A DNA stretch of 64,000 bases from Melastoma dodecandrum (GCA_029817715.1 JARUPY010000474.1:7316001-7380000), one strand, 5' to 3'; counted from the stretch's first letter, positions 1 through 13,400 are shown. Notes: generated by a model not told the origin, from the letters alone. Numbers and translations are program-made.

Positions 1-115
1 AGCAATGGCAGGGACGCCTTGGATTGCGCCTGAGGCGAGGTAACGGTCGTGAATTTTCTGACTATCGCTATCGGAGTTGACGACTGTGTTTGGAGTGGTT
101 GCTTATGTGCCTTGG
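1..115 (-). other. Possible edge of a host exon at the window border
   Basis: On the minus strand one frame is open from about 115 to the window edge and reads like real coding sequence (it includes KIHDRYLASGAIQGVPAIA). A possible 3' splice site (AAG before the frame) lies at its upstream end and there is no ATG. The plus strand also has a short open frame ending AGTPWIAPEAR then a stop. I do not recognise either. Both are too short to decide, so this only flags that a gene may lie to the left of the window. Confidence 0.18.
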
Positions 116-1559
116 TAGATGATCGGTTGAATTTGAGTGTTGTTTTGGTGTCATTTGTTGTGTTGTCGACTGTGGCTGCACGAGCGATCTATTGGCGTGA
201 ATATCTTCCTGCATCACAAACACATGGAAATAGTAAGTTTTTAAAGAAATAAGGCGGGGGGTTTGTTTGTTTGGTGGTGGGTAGGCTTGGCAAGATTAGG
301 AACAATTATCGAATAACGCTGAAGCTCCCTGTCTTAAGTATTTTAGGTCATACTTTTGGACTGTTGACTCATTTCCTCTTTCGCAAAAGCATTTATTTTA
401 TTCACAATCAAATCGTGTGGCACGTGATTCGGAGTTTTAATTTTAAAATTTTATACAATATGACGACTTCGTTTAAAAATTTATAATAACTCGAATCACC
501 ATAAAAAAAAATTCTAAATTTTCTCTATCCCATCTCTCTCCCTCCTGGTAAAAAGTAGGAACTAAATGACAGACGGAGAAAAAAGAAGTATCAAATGACT
601 TCTACGGAACGAGATAGACATCTTATAACTTTCATTTCTTGGTACTCTCTATATGATAATACCCAGGAAGAGTATCTGTACGCACAGTGTGTATAGATAT
701 TATTTTCATTCGAGACCACTGCACATAAATTTCGTGTTGTGAAATAAAACTGTCATGTGTCACGTACCACGATAAAACAAGCAAGTTGGATGGTAAAAGA
801 AGGGAGAAGGAAAAAAAAGGGTTAAAGATAGGGGGGATTGGGCTAGATGGCCCTCCTCGTCGATTTGCATAGTTATTTAATGTTTCTTTCTTTATTTTTT
901 TCTTATGTTGGTTGGAACTGAGAAACCCCACCCCCTTACATGTGCAATGTAAATGTATTTACCCAAAGACAACACATATCTCCCCCCTCCCGATTGCTTC
1001 TGTACCCACGTTTGACCCACAATCCCTGACCCCCTACCCCCACTTTTCTTGTGTGGGTCGTGGTGAAATTTGTCTCCACGTCGTCGTCACCTTCCTTCCA
1101 AAAGACAGCCGAGAAACACTGTATTCCCCTCACGTGCCTCGCACACTGTCAGTCGTCTACTAGAAAGATAAGAACCACAGACAACAACTGACAGACAGAC
1201 AGAGAGAGCACCCGAGGCCAGGGAAGGAGGAGGGGGGCTGTTCTGGTCCCTTTCCTTTCCCGTACGATTCCCCCCACATGACGCAACCCCTGCCTTCCAT
1301 GATGACCTCATCAACCCCCCCCCTCCCCCCCCCCAAAAAAAAGACTTGTTACTGGGCCGAATATCAATTGGCCCATTGGGCCTCCTCTTTTTAGGGACTT
1401 CGTCTCTGCAGGTCCCTTCGGTCTAGTCTCAGTATCCGAAGTTATTTAGTCCAATGGCCCCCCCTTTCTTTATTGATTTGCTGCTATGGAGACCATCTAT
1501 GGGATTTGCCGAATTCTTCTGATCATGCAGAAAATCGGGTCCGACGGAGGGAGGGGATC
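1..1559. other. Host intergenic DNA left of the Tat element
   Basis: No gene can be supported here. The stretch holds AT-rich sequence, a CT/GA-rich block around 1190-1215 (short GACA and GAGA repeats) and a C-rich tract near 1313-1335 followed by an A tract. The ORFs present are short, unconserved in appearance and on conflicting strands. The last bases (GGATC, 1555-1559) are the proposed left target duplication of the Tat element. Confidence 0.5.
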
Positions 1560-2182
1560 TGTTGACACATTAATTTTTTGGCTTCGTTCTCGAGGGGCTG
1601 AAGAAGTAAAATTCTATGCGAACATCATTTAAGACGAACAGGGCCCAATATCTACTCTGCTCGAGAAATTTGCGTGGACGCTACTCGATAAGTACTTCCT
1701 GGGCAGAGGCACAAGGCCAACTCTACTCGATAAGCGTCTCTTGAAAATGCCATAGGCGAATCTATTACCGCTCGAGACATAATAACTTCTCACTACTCGA
1801 AAACCCGTTTAAACCACGTCCTTCTACGATAGTGGAGCAGGACACGTGGCAAAGCTAGAAAGGCCAACTGAAACACGGCGTGCATGGTTGCTACAAGAAG
1901 ATCATATATGATCTAAGAAGATCATATACTGACTGAACAATCGCCATCACAGTCATGTCTGTAAGTGTCTCGTTGTAAACTTGATATTGGTGTATTAAAT
2001 TCCGGTATTGTGTTTACCCTTTTCACTTGCATTCGTTTGATTTACAGTGACAACACTAAACACTGTAAATTCAGTACCGTTGCATTAAATTTCGGTATTG
2101 CGTTTACTCTTACTTTACGACGACCACACATTTACTGTAAAATCCGATACATGTTGCGAGAAACACAATTTCCGCGTCAACA
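1560..2182 (+). repeat. 5' LTR of the Tat element (internally deleted)
   Basis: Aligns by eye with 13622-14554: same TGTTGA start, shared blocks such as AAGACGAACAGGGCCCAATA, and an end CGCGTCAACA matching CGCGCCAATA in the other copy. It is 623 bp against 933 bp because about 310 bp are missing near 1945-1960, including the TATA-box region seen in the 3' LTR. The distal part holds two related units of about 90 bp, each with TTAAATT(C/T)CGGTATTG, present in both LTRs and therefore older than the insertion. Confidence 0.88.
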
Positions 2183-2184
2183 CG

Positions 2185-2205
2185 TTTTTGGCGACCATAG
2201 TGGGA
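2185..2205 (+). other. Putative primer-binding site of the Tat element
   Basis: The bases just inside the 5' LTR read TTTTTGGCGACCATAGTGGGA. Position and the TGGCG core fit a tRNA primer-binding site. The exact tRNA is not assigned. Confidence 0.5.
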
Positions 2206-2401
2206 GTCAGAAATAGAAAATCCACAAATTTCTTGAAAGATTGCTCGCACCAAAAAGAGTGCTACAGATGGTGACCCTATTGATATACAGGAAACAAATG
2301 ACAATCAAAATAAACGGAATCAGGATGTGCCCATAGGGCCCCTAAATAATCCTTAGCGAGAATATTCGCCTAATGATTTTACATCCAAACAAGAGTTTGG
2401 T

Positions 2402-4760
2402 AGCGCTATAAAGGAATTAAAATTAGAACTAGCAGAAAGTCATAGAAAGCTAGAAACACAAATGAATGAGAAAATTCAAGAGGTAATAAATGCCCTAAGT
2501 TTCCTTAAAGGAGATAGATCTAATAAAAAGACTGACCCTTTAGGTGAAAAATCATTCATGGGAGATGCTAGGGCTGTTGGAAAGCAGAAAGTTAGCGGTA
2601 AAAGTTCATATAATGAACGTATAGAGCCATGTCTTGTAAGTTCTAATGGAATTGGTGTGGGTAGTTCAAAAAGTCCAATGCCCGATAAAAATGTAAACCC
2701 CACACTTATCGATCTCGAGTAAGATGCATGCCCAGCTCATCCTTCTTTAGGATGGCGTAGGGAGACTGAGAGTTTTTACTATAAACCTAAGGAGAGTGAG
2801 TTTAATCCAAAGATGGATTCTAATCCTGTAGTCGACTTTAGGGGGCAAATTGCTCGAGTTGTATCCCAAATGGTTCCAGGTGCAAGGACCGAGGAGGTGC
2901 GCTTGTATAGGAGTCCAATTTCTGAGTATATAGAACGAGGGATAGAAATACCTCGAGGATGTAAGATTCCTAACTTTACCTTGTTCTCAGGGGAAGATGA
3001 AATGACTCATGTGGAACATATTGCCAGGTTTACCTATTAGATGGGAGAAATGTCGGATAACGGCATGTTAAAACTCAAATTGTTCCCTAACTCCTTGACT
3101 GGAGACGCATTTGGCTGGTATTCGAGACTTCTTCCGAATTTCATTCCAAGTTGGGTCGAGATGCAGACACAATTCCTCAAGGCTTTTGATAGGCTGGATG
3201 CAATAACTTCGCTAGGTGAGATCCTAAGGATGAAACAACTCCCTGATGAGAGCCCTGCCTTGTTTTTAGTGAAACTCGAGATAGCACATAACGCCTTTTC
3301 ATTAGAGATAAGGAAGAAACTCCAAGGCGAACGTTTCCGAGATTTCTATGAGCTCTCGAGACGTGCAACTGAATAACATGATCTTTTATTAGAAAAATTT
3401 GACTCGGTTAGAAATTGTCAAGCAGAAACTTGGGCCGAAATTGTTCTTGGTGAGTTTATAAAAGGGGAACCAACAATATGCGTGCCTTTGGTAATGAAAA
3501 ATTCTAAAGGTCGAGTTTCTCCAAAGTTCGAAGAAGAAAGGAAATTCTCTTTTGACATAGAACGGATGGATAAAAACTTTGATTGATTGTATAAAAAAGG
3601 GTGTATAAAGCTTAGGCCTGGGCATAAGTTACTGCAAAATAATTGAGAGAGACGTAGGAAACATTGTAAATGGCAGGGGACGTTCACTCACTCAACTCAA
3701 GAGTGTATACATTTTAGAAAAATTTGATTCAGGACTTAATCGAGTCTAAAGAATTACGATTTGCTGAAGTGAACGAGTCGAGTGCGGTAGATGATAATCC
3801 CTTTGGCGAAGAGCCGATAATCCATATGTATTCACTCGAGGCTAAAAACAAATGCACTAAATGTAATACTGATGATGATATCTCTGCACTTATCTTGAGA
3901 CTTATACTCGTAATGCAGTGCAGGGAATCAAGGTATCTGGAGAGATCACCATTGCCAATGGGCTTTTCAAGCATTTGGTTGAAAAGAACATGGTGAATTG
4001 CCCAGTTTGAGAGATCCATGAGGGACACTGCCACTGGCATCTAGACTTCATCCACACTACGGATAAGTGTCACAACTTCCGTAGGTATCTACAAATGAAC
4101 ATGGAGAGCCTGTGGTATGACCTGACTCGGCATGAGGAAGTAGCGATGGGAATGGTGTCATCGTACTCCCGCTTTGCCCCAAATCATGCTTCAGGGAGTT
4201 CTTCATCTAGGTCTGCCGGGTGTGAGCACCGACAAAGGCAATACGATGAAGGTGATCAGGTCAGTAGGCCTCGCATGCGCGAGCGAGTGAATGGTCATGG
4301 AAAGGTGGGGCATGCGCTCGAGAACAGGCCCTAGACAGGGCCCTAAAGAACGATATCTCTGCTCCCGAGTCGGAAGTGAAAGGAAAAGAAGTGACGTTGG
4401 TCAACTCGAAAATGATCTAAGAAGGCCCAGAGATTGCTCGCTTCCTCGAGGAATGTATGCTCTGTGAGAAATGCAAACTAATCACCTCGAACAAATTCCT
4501 CATCCCACAGGTGTGCACCAAATGCTGTGTGGTGTACTTCCTAAAGCTGATGCAAATGTCAACCGATGAGGAGATCGAGATCATGCTGAAGAAAGAGATC
4601 GCAGGTAATTTCACCACCAACTTCGTTGATGCTACGATATTTGAATCTAACGTGCAGGGAATTCAGGGCTATGACCTCAAGAAGAAATATTTTGTTTACA
4701 TCAAACGCCTTGTTAAGAGTTTCGGGCGAATTGTAGAAGAGCCTTCGGGAGACCCACAAT
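2402..4760 (+). pseudogene. gag of the Tat element (broken)
   Basis: The structural capsid/nucleocapsid polyprotein is spread over several open stretches. The capsid core is at about 2813-3376, with the typical LTGDAFGWYSRLLPN segment near 3090-3150 and a FL-KAFDRLD segment after it. Stops occur at about 2720, 3038 and 3374. Two degenerate zinc-knuckle-like Cys/His clusters follow, near 3660-3710 (CKWQGTFTHSTQEC) and near 4027-4075 (CHWHLDFIHTTDKC), of the CX2-3H style seen in Tat and Athila gags. The part beyond 4095 is Ser/Arg-rich and weakly conserved. The many stops rule out a functional Gag. Confidence 0.75.
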
Positions 4761-4764
4761 CAAA

Positions 4765-5580
4765 ATGGTAGAAGTTTGCAAGAAGTGGTGGTCCCAAGGG
4801 CGGAAAAGCAAGAGGATGAATGAAACTCCTCCTCAAAGGGAGGTTAAGAAAAGCAAAAGTGTCTCACCAATAGAGGTGAATGAAACTCCTCGAGAAGGAA
4901 CACCACAAACAGAGGATGAGGAAAAAGAGGATGTTGTCTACGACGATTGCATAAACTACACGCCTTTACAAGAGGCAACTCCCGAGGGGCATCAAGAAAA
5001 CGAGGATCGTATGGTGACTTATAATGCGGTCAAGCTACCTGCGTGTTTCTCGAAAGAAGGTAAGAGAATTATGCTCACCAACGGTGCAATACGTAAGGTT
5101 CCTAAATCGAGTGTCAGATATCCAAAGGGATCCCGACTCCATTGGTTCGAGAAACCTTCTCTCAGGATGAGACAACATATCCATTCCATGTACATCATGA
5201 CGGATTTTGACGGAGTAAGGATGAACAAGGAATTAGTTGACAACGGAGCTACAGTCAACATCCTTCCATTTGTAACCTTCCTTGTAATGGGTAAAGAAAG
5301 GTGGCAACTGACAAATACAAGGATGTCAATTACTGCCTTTAACGAAAAGAGATCAGAATGCATGGAGTATTCTCAGTAAACCTCCAGGACGGGAGACACG
5401 AGATGGAGACGGCTTTCTTTGTACTGGACATTGCATCAGCCTTCAACGCACTCTTGGGTTGAGATTGGCTACATAAAGCTGTCGCTATACCCTCGACTCT
5501 ACACAAGAAGTTGATGATATGGCCTAATGATGAAATAGAGCTCGTTTGAGCTGATAAGAATCATTGTTCTGGCGAAACTA
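4765..5580 (+). pseudogene. Retroviral-type aspartic protease of the Tat element
   Basis: An open stretch at 4765-5379 ends in a protease domain with the active-site region LVDNGATVNILPF near 5237-5275. The usual D-T/S/G-G-A triad reads D-N-G-A. The downstream flap/LLG region continues in another frame (about 5395-5500: FFVLDIASAFNALLG, stop, DWLH). The family cleaves the Gag-Pol polyprotein. A frameshift at about 5378 and a stop within the LLG motif make this copy inactive. The N-terminal 100 or so residues are acidic and charged linker. Confidence 0.72.
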
Positions 5581-6349
5581 AGCCTATATGTTCCATTGTA
5601 GACATTGAGAAGGAAGAACAGAAGGAGGACGATCACAAGAACCGGTCGCTGAACCTAGAGGTCGAGAAAGTTGTAGTTCATCAGGTCGAGGCAGTAAGAG
5701 TCGAGCAGTCTATAGTCCTGAGGGTATTGGGAAGTGACTAAGATGACGGCACTCCTCGAGCAAGAGGTTTCACCCCGCTTTTCCGCTTCACGATAGAAGC
5801 TCAAGCGATGAGGATCTCGAGAGTGACCCAGGGATGCTCGTCCCCAAAGAGGGAATCCCTATCAATTGGATGGGCAAGAGGCCTCGAGGAATGCTAGAAG
5901 GTGACATCGTCTTAACTCAGGCTGGAATCAGGATTGGAAACACGGAGTCGGTGTCGAGACTCGCTCGAGACAAAACGGCGAAAGAAGTCAGGATCACAAT
6001 GATGCGGAGTTGGAGCTCGATAGACTCCTGCAGAAGGCGCTTATGAAGATTGAAGAAGTGGAAGATCTCGTCGATGCGCACCAAGAAGTGCATCCCTTAG
6101 TTTGTCTAGGTCACGAAAAAGTGCATTGCATCTCACCATTGACATTTTCTTTTAGTTCTAGGTCGGTTTTAGACGTTTTTTCCCTTCAATTCGACGATTA
6201 CAGTTGAGAAACATTGTTTTTCGTCTTCAGACCCTTTGATTAGCGTCATTGGTTCCGAAGAAAATCCTCGACTCACATATATGAGGGTAATTCTAGATAT
6301 TGAGCTAGCGTCAACCCTAAAAGAGCTGTTGCACCAATTTTGTGACTGC

Positions 6350-7170
6350 TTCGCTTGAGATTATACGGAAATGCCAGGGCTTGATAGTAACCTGGTAAAA
6401 CAAAAACTCCCAAATCGAGAAACCTTTAAACTTGTACAACGGGTTCCACGAAGGATGGTTGGCGAAGTAAGCAAACTTGTGTATGAAGAAGTGAGAAAAC
6501 ATTTTCAATCTGGCTATCTCAGGATGTCTAGATACACAGAGTGAGTCTCGAGCATTGTACCCGTAGTAAAGAAGAATGGTATGATTCGAGTATGTATAGA
6601 CTTTCGAGATCTAAATAAAGCAATTCTAAAATACGAGTATCCCATGCCAACAGCTGACGAATTAATTTACAAGACGGCAGGAAACGTCACTATGTAATTT
6701 ATGGACGATTATTCGGGATATAATCAAATATTCATTGTTGAAGAGGACGTTTACAAGACAGCCTTCCGTTGTCCAATTGGTATCTTTGAATGGGTAGTAA
6801 TGCCATTTGGATTAAAGAATGTTGGAGCCGCATACCAGATAGCCATGAATGCTATATTTGATCATTTAATTGGAAAGACCGTGAAAGTTTATATCGATGA
6901 CATAGTCGTGAAGTCGAGAAAGAATGACTCACATGTCGAAGACCTTCGAGCTGCATTTCTCCAGATGAGAAAGCATCGTCTAAAATTGAACCCTTTGAAA
7001 TGTGCATTTGGAGTCCAAGCTGGGTAATTCCTCGGGTTCCTAGTACATCATAAGGGGATTCAAATTGATCCAGGGAAAATTAAAGCAATACAAGAATTGC
7101 AACACCCTAAGAATAAGAAAGAGCTATAAGCTTTTCTTGGACGAGTGAATTACTTGAGGCCTTTACAACA
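6350..7170 (+). pseudogene. Reverse transcriptase of the Tat element
   Basis: Ty3/gypsy reverse transcriptase that would copy element RNA into cDNA. Visible motifs in order: RVCIDFRDLNKA near 6585-6625, YPMPTADELI near 6640, FMDDYSGYNQI at about 6700-6732, FRCPIGIFEWVVMPFGLKNV near 6760-6825, the catalytic YIDDIVVKSR near 6890-6920, and the thumb segment LKLNPLKCAFGVQAG followed by a stop. The catalytic DD pair is preserved. Stops occur at about 6696, 7025 and 7126, so no continuous enzyme is encoded. Motif style matches the Tat/Athila branch. Confidence 0.88.
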
Positions 7171-7179
7171 TTGTTGAGG

Positions 7180-8080
7180 GGAAAGAATAGATACGTTTGG
7201 ACAGATAAACATGAACAAGCGTTTGAGAATATCAAAGGCTATTTAATGAAGCCTCCTGTCTTAGCTTCTCCTTAGCTCACGAAACCTTTTATCTTATATG
7301 TGGCTGTAACTGTCACCATGATAGGTGCGCTCTTGGCTCGGGAAGATGATCAAAAGAAAGAAAGAGCTGTGTTTTATTTATCTTGACTCATGAACCCCGC
7401 CTACATAAGGTACACGGCTTCTGAAAGGCTTTCTCTCAGTGTACTATGTAGTGACTAAGTTAAGACACTACATAGGTAATAACGAAGTATATGTGGTTTC
7501 GAGAGCATAGGTCCTAAAAACATTTTTTGAGAGTCCTCTGGTTACTGGAAGAATTAGCAAGTGGAGTTTAGTGCTCTCTACATATGATTTGAAATTCAAA
7601 CCTCAAAAGGTCGTCAAAGGACAAGTTCTCGTTGATTTCTTAGCGGAATACTCGAGCGAAACCTCAGTAGATGAAGAAGAAGAAGAAGTGCAAGAACTTT
7701 AGGAAGCCTGGTTTGATGGGTCATCAAAAAAGTCCAGAGCCGGGATTGGGGTTGTGATAAAGTCACCAACAGGACTCGATGCCAAATTTGCCTTCAATTT
7801 AACCAAACATGCAACTAATAACAATACAGAATATAGCTCACTCGTTGGAAACCTTACTCGAGAGTGGAGCAAAGGTTGTTTCAATCAAAGGGGATTCGCA
7901 GATGGTGGTAAACCGAGTAAACGGTTTGAGCCTTTGCCATACTCAAGAATTGAAGGAGTACCTAGCTCTAGCTCAGCAGTTGGTTAAAACGTTTCAGCAA
8001 GTTACATTGGAGCATGTCGCTCGAGAAGATAATGTAATGGCCAATTCACTGGCCCAATTGGCATCTAGATATAAATCGAA
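7180..8080 (+). pseudogene. RNase H plus second archaeal-type RNase H of the Tat element
   Basis: The first part (about 7180-7640) is the standard gypsy RNase H, badly eroded (PFILYVAVTVTMIGALLARE near 7285-7345). From about 7700 a second RNase H begins (AWFDGSSKKSRAGIGVVIKS), continues in shifted frames, and ends with KGDSQMVVNRVNG and VAREDNVMANSLAQLAS at about 7880-8065. Known Tat elements carry such an additional archaeal-type RNase H beside the original one, so this is the main lineage marker. At least one frameshift (about 7845-7860) and several stops break it. Confidence 0.82.
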
Positions 8081-8289
8081 TGATGCATTACAGGAAGAAA
8101 TGGGAGGGACAATCCCTGAAATTAGATTGCCTATTGATGAAGAAAAAGAAGACGAGTCCACTTCCAATCATAAGGTAGAAAACATGAAAGCAATTGAAGA
8201 CTGGAGGGTACCTTATGTCAAATTCTTAGAGGACCCTAATTCACTAGTTGAGAGAAAGACTAAACTGGCAGCCATATAGTATGTACTTC

Positions 8290-9520
8290 TGGATGGTTTG
8301 GTATACAAAAAAAAAACCCAAGAAGGAGTTTTGTTAAGATGTGTCGACTTAGAGAAGCGACACCGATCATGTTGGAGACGCATGAAGGCATGGATATGTG
8401 GGACTTATGCGAGACACATCAGTTAGGAGTTAAAATGTACTGAATGATCTAAAGGGATGGATATTATTGGCCATCTATGAAGAAGAATTGCATCAAGATG
8501 GCTAAGGGTTGTAGAAAATGCCAAAAGTTTGGACCCATAACTCGAGCCCCTACAATGGAACTAAATCCAGTAACATAACGGTGGCCGTTCAAGTCTTGGG
8601 CTTTGGACATAATCGGAGAGATTAGACCCAATTCGAGTAAAGGAGATGCTTATATATTAGTAGTAGCTATAGACTATTGTACGAAGTGGGTGGAAGCTAA
8701 GGCTTTTCAGAAAATTTACCAGAAAGAGGTCATCGAGTTCATCAAGGCGAACATTATTTTTCGTTTTGGGCTCTCGTACAACATAGTGGTGGATAGTGGA
8801 ACCGTATTCAATGGAGAACAGATGCAAGAGTTCTCAAGAGAGTTTGATTTCGTCATCAATAATTCCTCACCGTATTATCCACAGTCAAATGGCCAGGAAG
8901 AATCTACTAACAAGCTTATTAAGAATGTGGTCTAGAGAATGATTGAAAGTAACCCTAGAAGGTGGCATGAGATACTCCTCGAGACATTATGGGGTTTAAG
9001 AGTTACCAAAAGAGACAGTACTGGGGAAGCGCCTTATAACCTAGTATATGGGCAAGAGGCCATTGTCCCCATCGAGGTAAAGCATAAATCTTTTCGAGTC
9101 AATCAGCAAACCAGAATGCAGGTCGAGAAGATGAGCTTCCTTGAGAAAATGGATACCTTGAGAGTTTGCGCACAAAAGCAGCAAACAGAATGGAGGTTCA
9201 GAAAAAGAGAATGATGAAACACTATAACAAGAGGGTCCATTCCAAGTGTTTTAAGGATGTAGAGTTGGTATGGAAAATGATTCTCACGATAGACACTCGA
9301 GATTACTTTCGTGGGAAATGATCACCTAATTGGGAAGCCGACTGAGAGTTCAACAAGAGTTCCCAAAGAATGTATATCGTCTTGCTGACCTCGACGGTTG
9401 TTCTCATGAATTAAAAATCAATAGGAAATACCTAGAGTCTTACAGGCCAACCACCTGGGAAACTCACACAGAAATCTTAAAGAAGAGGTTCCCCTGCTTA
9501 TGGATGCAGTTGGGAGAGTA
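8290..9520 (+). pseudogene. Integrase of the Tat element
   Basis: The zinc-binding region (CRKCQKFG near 8512-8535) precedes the DDE core: ALDIIG near 8605, a second acidic position within VVDSGTVFNG near 8790-8812 (usual D-N-G-x-x-F, here D-S-G), and the PQSNGQEESTNK segment with the catalytic Glu near 8880-8912. The RVTKRDSTGEAPYNLVYG segment and the C-terminal ADLDG-KINRKYL region (about 9385-9440) follow. Integrase would insert the cDNA into the host genome. Stops at about 8577 and 8933 inactivate it. There is no chromodomain, as expected outside the chromoviruses. Confidence 0.85.
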
Positions 9521-9539
9521 AGACGTTTCTTTAGAAATA

Positions 9540-10430
9540 AAGTCTATTACATATTATAACCTTCATTATAGAAGAGAAAGCGAAGATACATTAGCGGCAC
9601 AAAGTTTCGAATGTTCTGCTAGTCAAATCAGCCAGCTTTGCTGACCAAGGCAGTAAACATGGAGTTCTCCTCGAGAGAGAGATTCAATCATAGGGGTAGG
9701 TTCAGGTTCTACCACCACCTAGACCTGAAGACGTTCTCCCTCGCAAACAGTCCATGAACGGGATACACGAGGAAATAATTCCTCTCCGTACTACGTAGGA
9801 GAACGAAGCACAGAGGAAGGAACCACCACAATTTCCTCCTTCAAGGTCAACCTTAGGGAGAGAGAGAGAGCCGAGGTGCGGCACGGCGAGATGGCAGGGT
9901 CGGAAGAGCACACTCGAGTTCATTCCCTCTTACCTACAAGAGGGTGCAAAAGAATGAAAAGCTGGGGGAAGTCCCTCAACTTGTACTCACTCACGGTGTT
10001 CATATGAAGCCGATGAGCAGTAAAAAGCGCCTAAGGTTGTGAACCTAGGCTTTCGAGGGACTCAAGGTTGTGAACCTAGACTTTTGAAATCAATGAATTG
10101 TTTCGAAAGAGCGAGCCGTAGTAGAGAAGAACGGCATCGCGACCAGGCATGTTTGTGGTGAATTTACAAGTTTTGTGAAGAAAAGCAAGTCTATTTATAG
10201 CCAAGGGAAAAGTGCACTATCGAGGAGAGGTTCACGAACCTCGTGAAGAAAAGTAGTAAATCTTGAAGATCTAGAAATTCATAACTATGGGAATCTTTGC
10301 AGCTTTCATGCACATTATTGAAATCGTTCAAAAGAGAAGGAACTGAATGATGCACACTGCCACGAAATGTCTTGGAAAAGGTTGAAAGCGTTTCAGATGA
10401 GAAGACCAGAAATTAAACCACTGGATGACA
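9540..10430 (+). other. Untranslated spacer of the Tat element after integrase
   Basis: No conserved reading frame is seen. The stretch has a GA-rich run near 9850-9870 and a short direct repeat near 10030-10080 (AAGGTTGTGAACCTAG, twice). It separates pol from the antisense reading region. Confidence 0.5.
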
Positions 10431-13400
10431 CTAAATGTCATTGAAACACAAAAGAAAATCCCACTTGATTTGGATAAAAAACTATTTAAAGTCTAAAGGA
10501 GCGCCATCCTCTCGAATATTGTCCTCCATTAGTACAGCCTCAGCTAATACGGCTTCCTGTCTTGGAGTTCCGGACGATTCAATAGCAACAGACTTCGTCA
10601 CTCGAGCTCTCTCGAGTCTAGACAAAGACTTCAGGAGAGTCTTCTCTCGTCTGGCTAGTTTTCACATCTTCTCCCTGATGACACTTAAGCGATGATGCTT
10701 GTTCTCGATCTTTGCATCCATGCGGTCGCTCTTTATTAGGTTTGAGCTTCCACCATTTGTTGTCGAGCTTTAACCGTTTGAGCCTCTTACTTAGGGTAAA
10801 GCTGTCCTCTGTATAGACGATGACCCTAAGGAAGTCAACCACAAACTAGATGTCTGCTTGAAGATGTTGGGCATCATTCAACACATCCTCACGGATGATG
10901 GTGTGGTCCACGAAGTCTGAGCCATCATCATCCTCGCCAGGAAGATTTGTTGTTGGGGAACGAAAGTTAGAACCCTAATAGAAGGGGATTTAGAGTTAAA
11001 AGAAAAGAAAAAATAAGAAATTTAATACCCGAAAAGAAAAACATTCGCTTACGTCAGCTGGAACATTCTCTCGAGAGACGTCTTTAGATGTACCACCTTT
11101 GCACTCGACGTTTCTGTGACGACAAGAGGAGTAGCTTTAGATTCCTTTTCTACGTCAACAAGCGCACCGTGGATGTTCCCGGCATCCCTAGAAGGCGACA
11201 CATCTCGAGTTGCCCGGCCAGAGGTGTTCTCTCGAGATACCTCCATTTCCTTGAGAGATGGGATGTCTCGAACGCCCGAACTGCCTCGAGAAGGAGATGA
11301 AACATCTCGAGACCTCTCTTTGATTGATCTCATATGAAGATCGGCCCGTGTCATTCATAAGAGTAAACAATTTGAAACGAAAACGAATCCTAGAACCAAA
11401 AAATCAAAAAGGATAAGGAGATACTCATCGTCAGGAGCGGATGGATCTATAACGGCAGGAATATGTGGAGATGACATATCCTGAGTTGTTCCGCCAACCA
11501 CCTACTTAGAAGGAGCATTGGCAGATGACACCTCAGGAGGAGTTGAAGTGGACAAATTCGCCTCCAAACTCTGGTCTAGAACTGAAAAATGGGTTCCTTA
11601 GGCGGTCGCGTTTTACCCGTTTAGGAGTTGGTGCTTCCTCACGTTGTAACCTGGAAGGACGGTTTTCTCGAGACTTAGAGTGTTCTTCCCTCAGACCACC
11701 TTCTTCAAGAGACCGCAAAGTTCGAACTTTGCGCTTCTTCTTCAGCACTAAAGGCTCCTCATCGGCAGTCATCTTGGGTAAGGTCCCCACCTCAGCCTAA
11801 GTTGTAGCTGTAAAACAAGCAAAGTTAGGATAGTGACAATTAGAAATTAGCAGCGTGAGCTGGGTTTCATAACTTACTCCCTGGGTCAGCACCAGACACA
11901 TATAAATCACCCAATTCGCTGTCTAGAATGGCCATGAAGCCTCGCAGTTTAGACCATCATGGCCCAGTAAACTTTAAAAGGCTCGTACGCATAAACTCCA
12001 CCATTTCTAAGGAAAGTAACTCGACTGAAGACAAAGCAGTCTACCTCATCCGCCTCGTCGAAACTCACGGTCGCAGTTTTTCCACGCACAAAGTGGTTGT
12101 AAGACGTCGAGAAAGGGATACTGACATCTTGGGTTTAGGGTTTAGGAAGAAACCAAGTTGCCTGACGAACAACTGAAGATTATACATCTCAAATGTAAAT
12201 TTATTTCCTGGGTAGACTCCTACTAAGTCTCGAGGGGTTAAAGCACTGTTCCAGTAGGACCACTCAACCAAATTGTCTCGAGTGGCATAGAACTTGTTGG
12301 TAGGGTATGGCTCCCATTCTTGTTCTCTCTCTAGATCAGCTAATTCGCTCATCGGGGAAGTAACAGCCTTCGAGGACCAAGTGCTTGTTTCACTACAGGC
12401 ACGAAGGGCTATGTCGAGTCCGAAACATATATCGCCTCTGAGAACGGTTTTGTCAAAGGAGGATAGCTGAGGAAACCAAATGAGTGCCCACAGGTGTAGC
12501 AGCCACATTGGACCTCTAGATTGGTGGTGGAGGCAACTCGAAGGCTTCTGTACAACAACTGAAGGAGGAAGGGCGTAAAAGCCACGATCTCATTGGTTTG
12601 GACTAAAAAATTACCGATCTAAGACATGTAAATGGCAACTTGCCTCCTAGGACTGCAGAAAATATAGTTGCTGAGCCACTCGAGATAGAAATCAAACTCT
12701 TACTCTGCCATCCATTGAGTGATCTTTCCTCCTGCAATGCGGAATAGGTCCATGTGGTTATTAACGGTGTTGCGGATCTTATGTCCGTTGTACTGGAACT
12801 TATCTTCTTCTACTCTATGGAAACGGACATCAACACCCGAGGTAGAACAACCCAATAACAAACAAACGTCCTCTATGGTGGTAGTCATGGGTCCCATAGG
12901 AAGAAAGATGACGTTCAGCCTCGAATTTCCAAAAGGGAATTAGACTAGAAGAGACTTTGGGTTCACAAAATTTCATCATCCTCGAGATGGACGCTAAATC
13001 CTTCAGACCCAAAGGACACAACTTTTGTCCAACTCATCCTCCCACAATTTAAACCATTTCTCAGTGGAAGCATCAATTTAAACCACGTGCTCCTTCGTGA
13101 TTAACCCTTGACAGGAGTGCAAAAGTCAGGACAACATACCGGAATAGTTGGAGAAGTCAAGAGATAAGTCTGCGGGATCTCATGTTCGTTGAAAGCAGAT
13201 GACGGAAGCAGAGGACCTAGAGTCATGAGCGGAAGATCGCAATCCGGAATGGGAATGGCCGTTTGTTGGTCGACAAGATTGTAGTACTGGCCGAAACGAA
13301 CCTGTAAGACATTGACGCTTTCCGGGGAGCCATTACTCGCGAGTCTTACACCGATGAAGAACAGTTCAGAACTTTAGTGAGAGGAAGAGCAAGACGCAAA

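Noticed and set aside
1..42. Kinase-like motif (GTPWIAPEA) on the plus strand
   Set aside because: It resembles a kinase activation segment only loosely, is followed at once by a stop, and the window edge prevents any check.
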